64,000 nt of DNA from Beijerinckia mobilis (lineage in GTDB: Bacteria; Pseudomonadota; Alphaproteobacteria; Rhizobiales; Beijerinckiaceae), in assembly GCF_000745425.1 (NCBI RefSeq), contig NZ_JQJH01000002.1, positions 124,001-188,000 on the forward strand, given 5' to 3'. Positions 8,614-17,986 of the stretch are shown here, piece by piece. The position numbers and the translations under genes are program-made. The notes under the pieces are model-generated. The model was not told the DNA's origin. It searched no databases and saw only the letters and a list, made by a program, of their open reading frames with translations. Within the stretch, counting starts at the first letter, position 1; each line of letters begins with the position of its first letter.

Positions 8614-8746
8614 CCATCCCCTTTCGATGAGTTGCGGGGGTACCGCCTCATGTCTTTGAGATGGTGGTATATGAGGTTTTTCACACGAGTCATGCGGAAA
8701 AACCGCTGAGGGCTTCATGCCTGTTCAACGCAGGACTTAATCGCCG

Positions 8747-9685
8747 ATGCGACCCCTATCAAGCAAGTCCAGGCCCGGTGCGGCTGCTCTTCTCGTGCTC
8801 TGCGGGATCATCATGAGCGTGATGCCGGGAAATGTCCGTGGGGCGAACTCCTTTGGCGCGGGCGCACGGGCCGATTCCGCCGTGGGCGACCACGTCGGAG
8901 ACACCAAGGCCAATCCAGCCAGTCCGGTCTTTCTGCCTTCGTTCTGGGATCCGGGTCACCTGCCTGAAAAACCTGTGGCCACCGAACCCGAAACCATCCG
9001 GTTCCTGACGGAATCGGACAATCCGCCGTTTCATTTCACGCTGGAAGACGGTTCGCTCGTAGGCTTCGACGTCGATCTTGCCCGCGCGGTCTGTGCTGAA
9101 CTGCAGCGGACCTGCACGATTCAGGCGCGCCCCTTCGACATGCTGGAACCGGCGCTTGCGGCGCATGAGGGCGATGTGCTGCTCGCCTCGCTGCGCGTCG
9201 ATCGTGGCCTGCGGCCGGGCCTTGCCTTTACCGCGCCCTATTATACGACGCCTGCGCATTTTGCGGCGCGCCGGGGCATCCGGCTTGACGCCACGCCCGA
9301 GGGACTTGCCGGCAAGACTATCGGAGTCGAGGGCAAGACTGTGCATGAAGCCTATCTCACGGCCTTTTTTCCGGATGTCGTTCGCAAATCCTTTCCCACT
9401 CTCGCGCTCGCCCAGGAAGCCTTGCGCAAGGGTGAGATTGACGCTTTGTTCGGCGATGGCATTCTTCTCGCGCTCTGGCTGAACGGAACGGATTCGGAAG
9501 AATGCTGCCAGTTCCAGGGTGGCCCCTACACGGAAAGCGCCTATTTTGGCGAGGGAATCGGTATGGCCTTGCGCGAGGAGGACCAGGAGTTGCGCCGGCT
9601 CCTCGATTATGGCCTCGCCCGCGTTGCCGAAAAAGGCACCTATGCGGAACTTTATCTCAAATATTTTCCGCTCGGGTTTTATTGA
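8747..9685 (+). CDS. Periplasmic solute-binding protein, family 3
   Basis: A 312-residue exported protein of the amino-acid/opine binding class (SBP_bac_3). A signal peptide (hydrophobic AALLVLCGIIMSVMPG, residues 13-28) is followed by a low-complexity stretch of about 50 residues, then the binding domain: TIRFLTESDNPPFHF near residue 83, GSLVGFDVDLARAVCAEL, and a PEGLAGKTIGVEGKT segment; the C-terminus ends in YLKYFP. No permease or ATPase gene is adjacent, so its transporter is unknown or it acts as a stand-alone sensor. The ligand cannot be read. It is convergent with a TonB-dependent receptor gene. Confidence 0.85.
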   Translation: MRPLSSKSRPGAAALLVLCGIIMSVMPGNVRGANSFGAGARADSAVGDHVGDTKANPASPVFLPSFWDPGHLPEKPVATEPETIRFLTESDNPPFHFTLEDGSLVGFDVDLARAVCAELQRTCTIQARPFDMLEPALAAHEGDVLLASLRVDRGLRPGLAFTAPYYTTPAHFAARRGIRLDATPEGLAGKTIGVEGKTVHEAYLTAFFPDVVRKSFPTLALAQEALRKGEIDALFGDGILLALWLNGTDSEECCQFQGGPYTESAYFGEGIGMALREEDQELRRLLDYGLARVAEKGTYAELYLKYFPLGFY

Positions 9686-9724
9686 AGCAAAGACGGGAAG
9701 CGGGCCGGGAATCAAGCGGGGCCA

Positions 9725-9778
9725 AGCATACGCCCGGAGCATACGCCCGGCGCATAGCCCGGCCCCATTGTCGGGGCC
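9725..9778. repeat. 13-bp tandem repeat plus GC-rich hairpin between convergent genes
   Basis: AGCATACGCCCGG occurs twice in tandem (9725-9750), with a third shortened copy at 9751-9762. It runs into GGCCCC-ATTGTC-GGGGCC (9761-9778), a 6-bp hairpin that may end transcription of the flanking convergent genes. Confidence 0.7.
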
Positions 9779-9806
9779 CTGGCGACGGCGGGCTTCGCTC
9801 CTGCGA

Positions 9807-12221
9807 TCAGAAGGTCACTTTCACACCGGCATAGAGAGACAGTGGCTGTGCCGCAGTGATCGTTCGCGCGTCATTGGTGAAGGGGATGCCGGTCACCAAT
9901 TGGGCATTGGTGTCGGTCTGGTAGAAGGCGCCGTAAGTCGCGTAATGATTGTTGGTGGCATTGTTGATGAGGCCGAAGAACTGGATGTGATCGTTGACGT
10001 CGTAGGAGGCGTGCAGATTGAGCGTCCAATACATTGGCAATTGCGGATTCTGGTTGGATTCATCGCCGATGTAATATTGCGGTCCGACGATCAGCACGTC
10101 GCCGCCGATCTTGAGTTTCGGTGTGACACGGTAGTCAGCACCCATCTTCAGAAGATGACGGGGAATCCCCGGAATATGATTGCCGGGATGGACGGTAATG
10201 TCACCGTTTTCATCCGCATAGGGATTGTTTGGCGAGGCGAGCGTTCCGGTGAACCGGTAGGTCGCGTCGACATAACCGTAATTGAGATAGGCGAGCCAGT
10301 CGCCGGTCTGGAATTGGACGCCGAGTTCAACACCCTGGCGCAAAGTCCCGGGAACATTGGCGTAATAGCCGCGTCCCGGAATGGTGCTGGCTAGCGAGAG
10401 AATGTCATTCGTGTTCTGGGTGTGGAAATAGCCGGCCTTCCAGCTGATGAGCCCATCGCCCAGAACGGTTTCGGCGCCGCGCAGACCCGCCTCCACTGTG
10501 TGTGAGACAACCTGCTGCAAAGGCGGATCCGAAGTCAGGGAGTTTTCGAGGAGACAAGGCTGCAACGGATTGGCACAATCGAGTTCGAGTGGCGTCGGGG
10601 CGCGATTGGCTTCCGAATAGCCGGCATAGGCGGTCAGGGTCGGCAGGATACGCCAGCTGATGCCGGCAACCGGATTGATGCGGGAAAAGGCGGAATTGAT
10701 ATTGAGTTCGCTCTCATATCCCGTCGCATCGGCGGTATTGATCACGGCTATGTTCAGGCGCCCACCGCCGGTGATTGAGACATTCGGCAAAATATCGAAT
10801 GTATCCAGTGCATAGACACCGTAATAGGTCGTGTGGCCGGTCAGATAGGTCGGCACATAGCCGAGATTGCCGTCGGTGCGGATGATCGAGCCGGCGCCTG
10901 GAAAGCCCGAGGCTTGAACGGAGAAATCCGAAGTGATCTGCCCCAGCGTACTTGTGGAGCTGAAGCTCAGCTGGCTGCGGTCGACGCTGCCGCCGAAGGT
11001 CAGATGATTGTCATGGCCGAACAGCTTTTCGGTATCGGTCGCCTGAAGGGCGGCTCCGACACTCAGCGAATGGACATAGGTCCGGTCGATCGTGCCATAG
11101 GCGACACCATCCTGATAGGGGATGGTATTTCCCTGCTGGTCGCGGATCACGAACAGGTTGCGGAAAGCCTGTGTTTTGGATCCGCCGTTGAGCAGATAGT
11201 CGAAATTATCATCCTGGAGGCAGAGCTGACCGGGATAGGAGGAGCGGCTGCTGCACCCCTCGACATCCGCGTCATTGCCGTCCGTGTGGACCTGCTTGAA
11301 CGCGCGCATGTAGAAATTGCTGTTGATCGTCCAGTCGGCGTTCAGCGGGAACCGCCCGGTGAGGGCGAGCGAGCCGGCCTGATTGTCTGTTGATTGCGGC
11401 GAGGTGAAGACGCTGCGATAATCATTGCTGACGAGGGCAAAGGGTGTCGGGCCGACGACTCCGAGAACGGTCTGGCCGCCATTGGCGATGAAATGCAGCT
11501 CCGCATCCGGCGTGCGGTAGCCGAGATCGCCATAGAGGCGAACCTGTGACGAGGCGGAATGATAACGCCAGCCGCCGTCACGTGTCGCGTCGGCGGTGAA
11601 ATAAAGGCTGAAATCGTCGATCTGCTTGCCATATTGCAGCATGCCGCTGACGCGGCCGAACGAGCCGCCCATCGTTTGCGCTTCAAATCCCTGCCAGGTG
11701 AAACCATTCTTCATCTGGATACTCACCGCGCCGCCGAGTGCATTGAGGCCGAAGGCGGGATTGTTGCTGGAAATATCCATGCGCTCTATGGCTTGCGGCG
11801 GCACGAGATCCCAATTGACGGTATCGCCGAAGGCTTCATTGATGCGCATGCCGTTCTGATAGACCGCAAGACCCTGCGGCGTGCCCTGGCGCGGCGAGGC
11901 GACGAAGCCGTGATAGAAGAAATCCTGTGCCAGCGGATTGCCGTTGACGTCGATCGACACCGCCGTCGGTGTCCGTGCCTGCATCGTATCGGTGACATTG
12001 GGTGAATAAGTGCGCTGGAAATCGCGCGGCTCCAGCGTTTGCGTCGTGGAGGGCAGCTTATCGCGATCAATGCCCGTGCCGATGCCGGAAAGCGGCGACA
12101 CCGCCACGATCTCGATGGGTGGCAGGGAAACGGTCGTCGCCTCCTGCGCATGGAGGGGAAGACAAGGGAGGGAGCAGATGGCGATGCCGAGGCCGAGACG
12201 AGGAGAAACCCGGTTTTTCAT
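9807..12221 (-). CDS. TonB-dependent outer membrane receptor
   Basis: An 804-residue outer-membrane beta-barrel receptor. The signal peptide (GLGIAICSLPCLPLHA) is followed by a likely TonB box within LPPIEIVAV, then the plug (NPLAQDFFYHGF, GLAVYQNGMRINEAFGDT, FGLNALGGAVSIQMKNGF) and a 22-strand-type barrel ending in aromatic YAGVKVTF. ATG 12221 is preferred over an upstream TTG. Two disulfide-like cysteine pairs sit in putative external loops (near GCSSRSSYPGQLC and DCANPLQPC). The ligand is not evident: I see no cobalamin riboswitch or Fur box. It is transcribed in line with a response regulator and kinase, which probably control it (inference). Confidence 0.92.
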   Translation of the reverse strand: MKNRVSPRLGLGIAICSLPCLPLHAQEATTVSLPPIEIVAVSPLSGIGTGIDRDKLPSTTQTLEPRDFQRTYSPNVTDTMQARTPTAVSIDVNGNPLAQDFFYHGFVASPRQGTPQGLAVYQNGMRINEAFGDTVNWDLVPPQAIERMDISSNNPAFGLNALGGAVSIQMKNGFTWQGFEAQTMGGSFGRVSGMLQYGKQIDDFSLYFTADATRDGGWRYHSASSQVRLYGDLGYRTPDAELHFIANGGQTVLGVVGPTPFALVSNDYRSVFTSPQSTDNQAGSLALTGRFPLNADWTINSNFYMRAFKQVHTDGNDADVEGCSSRSSYPGQLCLQDDNFDYLLNGGSKTQAFRNLFVIRDQQGNTIPYQDGVAYGTIDRTYVHSLSVGAALQATDTEKLFGHDNHLTFGGSVDRSQLSFSSTSTLGQITSDFSVQASGFPGAGSIIRTDGNLGYVPTYLTGHTTYYGVYALDTFDILPNVSITGGGRLNIAVINTADATGYESELNINSAFSRINPVAGISWRILPTLTAYAGYSEANRAPTPLELDCANPLQPCLLENSLTSDPPLQQVVSHTVEAGLRGAETVLGDGLISWKAGYFHTQNTNDILSLASTIPGRGYYANVPGTLRQGVELGVQFQTGDWLAYLNYGYVDATYRFTGTLASPNNPYADENGDITVHPGNHIPGIPRHLLKMGADYRVTPKLKIGGDVLIVGPQYYIGDESNQNPQLPMYWTLNLHASYDVNDHIQFFGLINNATNNHYATYGAFYQTDTNAQLVTGIPFTNDARTITAAQPLSLYAGVKVTF

Positions 12222-12355
12222 GAGACGCAAACAGCTTTTATGAATTCGTAAAACGAAAGCTAAATCTTTTGTAACGAATGAGCAATCTATCGAAAAGATA
12301 AAGTCACAATAATACTGTCTGACGAAAGAAAAAATCGCTTATTGTTCCGCTGCGG

Positions 12356-12391
12356 GGAAAAGTTCCTCATCGAAAGTGGAAAAGTTCCTGA
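12356..12391 (-). promoter_or_regulatory. Paired 14-bp operator-like repeat upstream of the TonB receptor gene
   Basis: GGAAAAGTTCCTCA (12356-12369) and GGAAAAGTTCCTGA (12378-12391) are 22 bp apart, two helical turns, and each contains the small palindrome GGAA-AAG-TTCC. They lie 135-170 bases before the receptor start and just after the response regulator gene, an arrangement typical of activator sites. Confidence 0.6.
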
Positions 12392-12462
12392 GATTAATAC
12401 TTATTTTCCGTCGCCTCTTCTGTCATTCCTATCAAGGGGGCTTGCCGGCCGTGGCTCACCAC

Positions 12463-13131
12463 TCACCTGTTGTCCTTATTGCGCCGTTCCACGGCGAATT
12501 TGATTAAGGCGGCGCTTGTCGCAATGCCGAGTTTCTGCTTCAGCGCGGAAATGAGATTGGCCACGGTTTTGTAGCTCAGTGACAGCGCCTGGGCGATCTC
12601 GCCGATATTCATCCCCTGGCCCAGATGCGAGACGACTTCGCGCTCACGTTCGGTCAGATTGCGTAATGGGTCGGGTTCCTGCCGTTCCGACAAGGCGAGC
12701 GTCTGCGCTACCGTCCGTCCGAGATAAAGGTCGCCTGCCAGGACCTTGTCGGTCGCCTGCAGGATCATGTCGGGATCATCGTTTTTCGTCACATAGCCGC
12801 GGGCGCCGAGCTGCAGCGCCCGTGTGACGAAGCTACGCGCCTCATACATGCTGAAGACGATGATCCGCGCGGCGCTGTTGTCGCGCAGTAGATCGGGAAT
12901 CATGTCGAGCCCTGTGGCGTCGGGCAGTTCCACGTCCAAAATAATGATATCGGGTTTGAGCGCCGCATTGAGGGCCGCGCCGGCTTCCGCCGAGGCCGCT
13001 TCATGAATTTCGAAATGCGGCCGGCGTCCAAACAGGCGCCGGCATCCGTCGCGCACGATCGGATGATCCTCGACCAACAGGATGCGCGCCGGTTTCTCAT
13101 CGGCGAGCGGAGCCACCATCATATCCTGCAT
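12463..13131 (-). CDS. NarL/FixJ-type response regulator
   Basis: A 222-residue two-component transcription factor. The receiver domain (about residues 16-130) begins ARILLVEDHPIVRDG, carries the phospho-acceptor aspartate in IIILDVELPDATG, and the signalling threonine/serine and lysine positions (FSMY, GYVTK). The C-terminal LuxR-type helix-turn-helix (about 155-215) reads LTEREREVVSHLGQGMN then IGEIAQALSLSYKTVANLI. ATG 13131 has GGGAGG just upstream. The kinase gene precedes it on the same strand (144 bases) and a TonB receptor gene follows. Paracoccus MoxX is a regulator of this general type, but identity with it is not implied. Confidence 0.92.
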   Translation of the reverse strand: MQDMMVAPLADEKPARILLVEDHPIVRDGCRRLFGRRPHFEIHEAASAEAGAALNAALKPDIIILDVELPDATGLDMIPDLLRDNSAARIIVFSMYEARSFVTRALQLGARGYVTKNDDPDMILQATDKVLAGDLYLGRTVAQTLALSERQEPDPLRNLTEREREVVSHLGQGMNIGEIAQALSLSYKTVANLISALKQKLGIATSAALIKFAVERRNKDNR

Positions 13132-13275
13132 CCTGTATCCCTCCCCTGCTGAACGCGGTTCCTTTCACGGATTTTTCATTCGCGCCAGTCCCTTTTAGTT
13201 CGGGAGCATGCCGGATTTGGCAAGCAGCTTCTGCAAGCGGAGCTGCACAAATGTGCCTTGCCTCCGTTTCTGCCT

Positions 13276-14769
13276 TCAAATCTTTGCTGGTAGTTCGCTA
13301 AGTGCTGGTTCGAGTGCGTATGGTGGAAGGCAGGAAGCTGGTAGCGGAATGCGTGCCTCGATGGCCGTGCCGCGCGGTGCCGAATTTTCAATGACGAGAG
13401 CCCCGCCAAACTTGCGGACCCTCTCGGTCATGCCGAGAAAACCGTAGCCGAACCGGACGGGAGAGGGGAGGCCGACGCCATCATCGACGATCCGCAGGAT
13501 CAGAAAGGGAGACGTATCGGTTGTGGCGGTCGCCGCTTCTGCTGTGGTGAGCGTGATCGAGACTTTATGGGCACTGGAATGCCGGGCAATATTGGTCAGG
13601 CATTCTTGCACCAGACGGTAAAGGGTGAGCCGCAAATCCTCGCCGAACGCCTGTGCATTGCTTTCCAAGGACTCGTCGATGAAGAGGGTGCAGGCGATCT
13701 GTTTCTGGCGCCCGCGCCAATCCTCGACCAGCTGGCGCAACGCTTCCGGCAGGCCCATGCGATGCAGGACAGCGGGCCTGATGCGTTCGAGAATATGCCG
13801 GTTCTGCCGCTGGATCGCATCGGCGAGTCCGGAAATCGCCGATGCATGTTCGATAATATCCGCAATCGACCTTTTTTCCCGGTCGTCCCGGCTGGGCGGC
13901 AGGATCTGTGTCGCCTCGATGATGCAGGATGCGGCGGCCCTGATGCCGAACAAGGCAGCACCGAATTCGTCGTGCAATTCGCGGGCGAGTTCCTTGCGTT
14001 CGCTCTCCTGGATGGAGATCAGCCTGTCGATCAGAAGATGTTTGTCGGCTTCACTGCGTTCGAGAGTCGCGGCGAGGCGGTTGAAACGGGCGCTGATACG
14101 CGCCAGTTCCTCGACCGGACTTTCGGCCAGGCCTTCGAATTGTCCGCGTCCGAGGCGGTCGAGCCCTTCTCCCAATTGTCGGAACAGCCGGGTCACCCGC
14201 GAGGTGGAGAGCGCAATGAGGCCGATGATGGCGCAGGAAAGCAGGGCAAGGAGGCTGGTGAGGAAGACGAGATCGCGCCACACCTCGGCGATCTCGTCGC
14301 CAGGACGGGTCGCCATGCGGAATGTCCCCTTGATGCTGTCTTCTGGCGTGATCGTCTCAAGACGATAGGTCCTGATGATGTGTGGCGGCGCGAACAGGGC
14401 TTCGAACCATGCGGGGGCTTTGTCGGCGCGTCCAGTCCTGAGCGTGCCCTCCGTGGCGGGCCAATTCCCGACGGGATTTGCGTCGATGGCTCCATGACCC
14501 GCCGGGTCGGCTGGCTCATCGGCGTTGAAATCGACCGTAATATGCCGCAATTGCGCGAGTTCTTGTTGCAATTGGGTTAGCGCCCGGCCCGGCTGCGGAT
14601 CCAGCGCGATGGCGCGCAGCGCATGGGACAGGACGAGATCGCCGAGATTGAGGCCCGCGGCGGTCTCCCGCGCGATGCGCTGCGGTGCGTCGAAAAGCAT
14701 CACGCCGATTGCCACGATTATGGCGCCGCCGAGGATAAGGGACGGGATGCCGATGAGGGAAAAACGCAA
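13276..14769 (-). CDS. Membrane sensor histidine kinase (HPK7/NarX type, MoxY-like)
   Basis: A 497-residue inner-membrane kinase. A first membrane helix (LIGIPSLILGGAIIVAIGVM) is followed by a periplasmic sensor of about 130 residues resembling the LapD/MoxY N-terminal domain, a second helix (LVFLTSLLALLSCAIIGLIA), a HAMP linker and a HisKA_3 dimerisation segment with the phospho-histidine in ERKELARELHDEFG. The ATPase domain shows LVQECLTNIARHS, DDGVG and GFLGMTERV. The start appears to be TTG 14769, with AGGA shortly before; no ATG fits. Cognate regulator lies directly downstream. The signal is unknown; the linked receptor suggests an imported nutrient or metal. Confidence 0.9.
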   Translation of the reverse strand: MRFSLIGIPSLILGGAIIVAIGVMLFDAPQRIARETAAGLNLGDLVLSHALRAIALDPQPGRALTQLQQELAQLRHITVDFNADEPADPAGHGAIDANPVGNWPATEGTLRTGRADKAPAWFEALFAPPHIIRTYRLETITPEDSIKGTFRMATRPGDEIAEVWRDLVFLTSLLALLSCAIIGLIALSTSRVTRLFRQLGEGLDRLGRGQFEGLAESPVEELARISARFNRLAATLERSEADKHLLIDRLISIQESERKELARELHDEFGAALFGIRAAASCIIEATQILPPSRDDREKRSIADIIEHASAISGLADAIQRQNRHILERIRPAVLHRMGLPEALRQLVEDWRGRQKQIACTLFIDESLESNAQAFGEDLRLTLYRLVQECLTNIARHSSAHKVSITLTTAEAATATTDTSPFLILRIVDDGVGLPSPVRFGYGFLGMTERVRKFGGALVIENSAPRGTAIEARIPLPASCLPPYALEPALSELPAKI

Positions 14770-15212
14770 AGAGGTCCTGGCAGCCTCGATTGGCGGCTTG
14801 CGGTGATTTCCCTGGTTGCCTTGCGTGGAGATGGGCGTTATCCATTCGTTTGATATGACGCTGGCGGTGACCCCTCCTGCCGGAGCCTTGCGCCTCCGGC
14901 GGATTTGTTCTCCGCTTTCATATCCCGCCCGGATGCCTCCCGAAATATCGATGTCAGCTCTTTGAAATCCGTTCGTCTCGGAAAACCGTTTGTCCCGGCC
15001 AGCTGAGGGGTGCGGTGAGGGATTCTTGACGACAGATATTCAGGGAGATTTGCCTTCGTGCGGACCGCACTTTGCGGATTCTTGCCGTAAAGTCGCGCGA
15101 TACGTTCATCGCGACAAGTGAAGCCTACGCTCCGGCACTTCGTGGGTGATCTGGAAATTCCGGCGCTTCGGGGGTAAGACCAACCGGCCGAAGATTGGGG
15201 AAAGGCTGATTC
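14770..15212. other. Intergenic region before pyrH
   Basis: 443 bases between the divergent kinase gene and pyrH. The rpsB and tsf genes that commonly precede pyrH are absent, so pyrH must have its own promoter here. TTCTTGACGA near 15020 could be a -35 element but I find no convincing -10 partner. Confidence 0.4.
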
Positions 15213-16001
15213 ATGAGCATATCCGAGGAAACCGGCACAGACTCCCTCACGCTTTCGCATCCATTCCCGTCGGCGGCAATCGAAACGCCGGCGGTGCCCT
15301 GGCGTCGTGTCGTCGTCAAATTGTCCGGGGAAGCGCTCATGGGATCCCTGACCCATGGGCTTGACGCCTACACTCTGAACCGGATCGCCAGCGATCTTGC
15401 CAATGTCGCATCGCTCGGCATCGAAGTGGCGGTCGTTGTCGGTGGCGGCAATTTCTTCCGCGGCATCGCCGGCGCGGACAAGGGAATTGAACGCGCGCGC
15501 GCTGATTCTATCGGCATGCTGGCGACGGTTATGAACGGGCTGGCGCTCGAATATGCCATCGAGAAACAGGGCCAGTCTGCCCGCACTTTGTCCAGCGTGC
15601 CGATGCCTTCCGTCTGTGAAGCCTATTCGCGGCAGGCGGCTTTGCATCACCTCGAAAAAGGCCGCATCGCCGTTCTCGCCGGCGGTACCGGCAATCCCTT
15701 CTTTACGACCGATACCGGCGCTGCGTTGCGCGGGGCTGAGCTTTCCTGTGACTTGATCATGAAAGCGACGCAAGTCGACGGCATTTATTCGGCCGATCCG
15801 AAGCGCGATCCCAATGCTGAGCGTTATGACCGGATCACCCATGACGAGGCGATTCGCAAAAATCTCGCCGTGATGGATACGGCTGCTTTCGCGCTTGCAC
15901 GGGAGAACCGGATTCCGATAATCGTTTTCTCGATCAGCGAGCCTGGCGCCATCACCGCCGCCTTGCTCGGCAAGGGGCGTTCGACCTTCGTCTCACCTTG
16001 A
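15213..16001 (+). CDS. pyrH: UMP kinase
   Basis: Phosphorylates UMP to UDP in cytosolic pyrimidine nucleotide synthesis; hexameric amino-acid-kinase fold. Visible motifs: RVVVKLSGEALMG (phosphate loop, near residue 32), VAVVVGGGNFFRG, the DSIGMLATVMNGLAL helix, GTGNPFFTTDTGAALR (nucleotide site) and KATQVDGIYSADPK. The first 28 residues extend beyond the family core; an AAAGG site precedes ATG 15213. Followed by frr after 379 bases, then uppS, cdsA, dxr, rseP and bamA, the standard order in this order of bacteria. Confidence 0.97.
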   Translation: MSISEETGTDSLTLSHPFPSAAIETPAVPWRRVVVKLSGEALMGSLTHGLDAYTLNRIASDLANVASLGIEVAVVVGGGNFFRGIAGADKGIERARADSIGMLATVMNGLALEYAIEKQGQSARTLSSVPMPSVCEAYSRQAALHHLEKGRIAVLAGGTGNPFFTTDTGAALRGAELSCDLIMKATQVDGIYSADPKRDPNAERYDRITHDEAIRKNLAVMDTAAFALARENRIPIIVFSISEPGAITAALLGKGRSTFVSP

Positions 16002-16380
16002 AGATCTTACACGGAAGGTTTCTCACGGCAGGTTTTTAGGGGGTGGTCCCATGGGATGGGCCGAGGCCTGCCGTGGACGGTTTCATTCAGCCGGGAGTCA
16101 GCCGGCGGAGAGGCATGATCGCCATTGTGGTGGAGACCGCTGCGACCCGTTCGTCGCGCGGATTTGCGCCGCGCGGGCTCATGGTGCGATGAAGCGCAGT
16201 TTGCTGGCGCCGGCTGTTTGTTTCCACAACGGCTGAAGCGCGAAGAGTTGCAAGAGGGTGTTTGAGGGCGTTGGGCCATGCGGCGGTTTTCGGGACCATA
16301 GACCGGTAAATCCGCTTTCCCCGGCCGGAGGCCCGGAAACATCCGTACGAATGTCCAGGTTTGGCTGCTAAGGTTGAATA
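16002..16380. other. Intergenic region between pyrH and frr
   Basis: 379 bases, longer than usual between these genes. No credible gene or clear terminator is seen; frr may therefore have an extra promoter here. Confidence 0.4.
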
Positions 16381-16941
16381 ATGGCCGCAGAATTTGATAT
16401 TTCCGATCTTAAACGGCGTATGCAGGGTGCGATCGCCACATTGAAACATGAGCTGGGCGGCCTGCGGACCGGGCGGGCGACGACGAGCCTGCTTGAGCCG
16501 GTTCATGTCGACGCCTATGGGCAATCCCTGCCGCTCAATCAGGTGGCCACGATCAGCGTGGCGGAAGCGCGGATGCTCTCCGTGCAGGTCTGGGACAAAG
16601 GCATGGTCGGCGCCGTGGAGCGGGCGATCCGTGATTCCAATCTCGGGCTCAGCCCGACGACCGAAGGTCAGACCCTGCGCATTCGTATTCCCGAACTCAA
16701 TGAACAGCGCCGTAAGGAAATGGTCAAAGTCGCGCATAAATATGCCGAGGAGGCGCGTGTCGCGGTCCGGCATGTCCGGCGCGACGGGATCGATATTCTG
16801 AAGAAACAGCTCAAAGACAAGGTCATCGGCGAGGACGATGAGAAGCGTCAGGAAGCGGAGATCCAGAAGGTCACCGATCAATTCGTCGCCGAAGTGGACC
16901 AGGCGCTCGTGGCCAAGGAAAAGGAAATCATGCAGGTCTAG
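16381..16941 (+). CDS. frr: Ribosome recycling factor
   Basis: A 186-residue tRNA-mimic that, with EF-G, splits the post-termination ribosome. The normal length and motifs are all present: [50 protein letters not shown], and a basic, helical C-terminal half beginning [19 protein letters not shown] 16381 follows AAGG by 8 bases. Confidence 0.97.
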   Translation: MAAEFDISDLKRRMQGAIATLKHELGGLRTGRATTSLLEPVHVDAYGQSLPLNQVATISVAEARMLSVQVWDKGMVGAVERAIRDSNLGLSPTTEGQTLRIRIPELNEQRRKEMVKVAHKYAEEARVAVRHVRRDGIDILKKQLKDKVIGEDDEKRQEAEIQKVTDQFVAEVDQALVAKEKEIMQV

Positions 16942-17080
16942 AGCGATCGGGTCTTGAGTCCGTTCGCCAAAGAGTCGTTCGTCGAGCCTGCCGAAGCCTC
17001 TTTGTCGATCGGATGGGGTTCTCGCTTCATAGTCCCGCCTGGATGGGTAAGGCGCCGGTGATCTGGAGGAAAAACAAACG

Positions 17081-17878
17081 ATGATGCCGGAGGGGACCAC
17101 GCAGGAACGCGAAACTGCGGGAAAAATCCGCGCCGCAGATGTGCCGGCGCATGTCGGCGTCATCATGGACGGCAATGGCCGCTGGGCCGCGAGCCGTGGT
17201 CTCCCCCGTATCGAAGGACATCGGCGCGGGGTCGAGGCCCTGCGCGCGGCGGTCCGCGCGGCGCTCGATTTCGGCCTCGATTATTTGACGGTCTATAGTT
17301 TCTCGGTCGAAAACTGGAGCCGGCCGGTCGAGGAGGTCACCGACCTCATGGGCCTGCTCAAGCGTTTCATCCGCAATGATCTGAAGGAATTGCACAAGGT
17401 TGGTGTCAGGGTCAGGATCATCGGCGTGCGCGAGAGTCTCTCGCCGGACATTCGCGCGCTTCTCGATGAAGCCGAGGATCTGACGCGTGACAATACCCGC
17501 ATGACGCTGGTCGTCGCCTTCAATTACGGCAGCCGGCAGGAAATCGCCGGCGCCGCCCGGGCCATTGCCCGCAAGGTTGCGCAGGGTCTCATCGATCCAG
17601 AAACCATCGACGAACAATGTTTCGCGTCCTATCTCGATACGGCCGGCATTCCCGATCCCGATCTCATCATTCGCACTTCCGGCGAACAAAGATTGTCCAA
17701 TTTTCTGCTCTGGCAAGCGGCCTATGCGGAATTCGTTTTCCTGCCGCTGCATTGGCCGGATTTCGACCGGCAGGCCTTCGCCTCGGCCCTGACGGAATTC
17801 GCAAGCCGCGAGCGCCGCTTCGGCGGCGTGGGCTCACCCTCGAAGAAGCAGAGATTTCTCGACCGCATTCTTCCCTGA
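17081..17878 (+). CDS. uppS: Undecaprenyl (polyprenyl) diphosphate synthase
   Basis: Cis-prenyltransferase that builds the C55 lipid carrier for peptidoglycan and O-antigen precursors. Signature stretches: [13 protein letters not shown] (catalytic Asp and pyrophosphate site, near residues 24-36), [24 protein letters not shown], and late [20 protein letters not shown] with the RERRFGG tail. 265 residues, slightly longer than E. coli because of N- and C-terminal extensions. A GGAGG site lies 11 bases before ATG 17081. First of an isoprenoid/phospholipid/envelope run with cdsA and dxr. Confidence 0.97.
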   Translation: MMPEGTTQERETAGKIRAADVPAHVGVIMDGNGRWAASRGLPRIEGHRRGVEALRAAVRAALDFGLDYLTVYSFSVENWSRPVEEVTDLMGLLKRFIRNDLKELHKVGVRVRIIGVRESLSPDIRALLDEAEDLTRDNTRMTLVVAFNYGSRQEIAGAARAIARKVAQGLIDPETIDEQCFASYLDTAGIPDPDLIIRTSGEQRLSNFLLWQAAYAEFVFLPLHWPDFDRQAFASALTEFASRERRFGGVGSPSKKQRFLDRILP

Positions 17879-17960
17879 GCCTTTCCGGAACTGTGCCGGC
17901 GGATCCTTCCGTGATGAGGGATGCGACCCTGAACGATACCCGAGGCCCTGATTGAGACCG

Positions 17961-17986
17961 ATGAGTGACGCCGATGAGTGACGCCG
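17961..17986 (+). repeat. 13-bp tandem duplication over the cdsA start
   Basis: ATGAGTGACGCCG occurs twice head to tail (17961-17973, 17974-17986). The second copy holds the cdsA start. The first ATG is out of frame and opens a six-codon frame ending TGA at 17979-17981, overlapping the true start. Confidence 0.8.

Larger units (their letters stand above)
8440..8746. other. Divergent promoter region of cysG and the solute-binding protein gene
   Basis: 307 bases holding a degenerate copy of the dispersed repeat (8480-8575) and a 10-bp hairpin (8582-8613). The stretch 8640-8700 is more AT-rich and probably carries promoter elements. I cannot name a regulator. Confidence 0.5.

Noticed and set aside
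8747-9685. Solute-binding protein as XoxJ/MxaJ (methanol dehydrogenase partner)
   Set aside because: It is family 3 like those, but lacks the sequence features I associate with them and no xoxF, mxaF or cytochrome c gene is near.
12222-12462. Cobalamin riboswitch or Fur box before the TonB receptor
   Set aside because: No B12-box or Fur-like palindrome found; only the paired GGAAAAGTTCC repeats.
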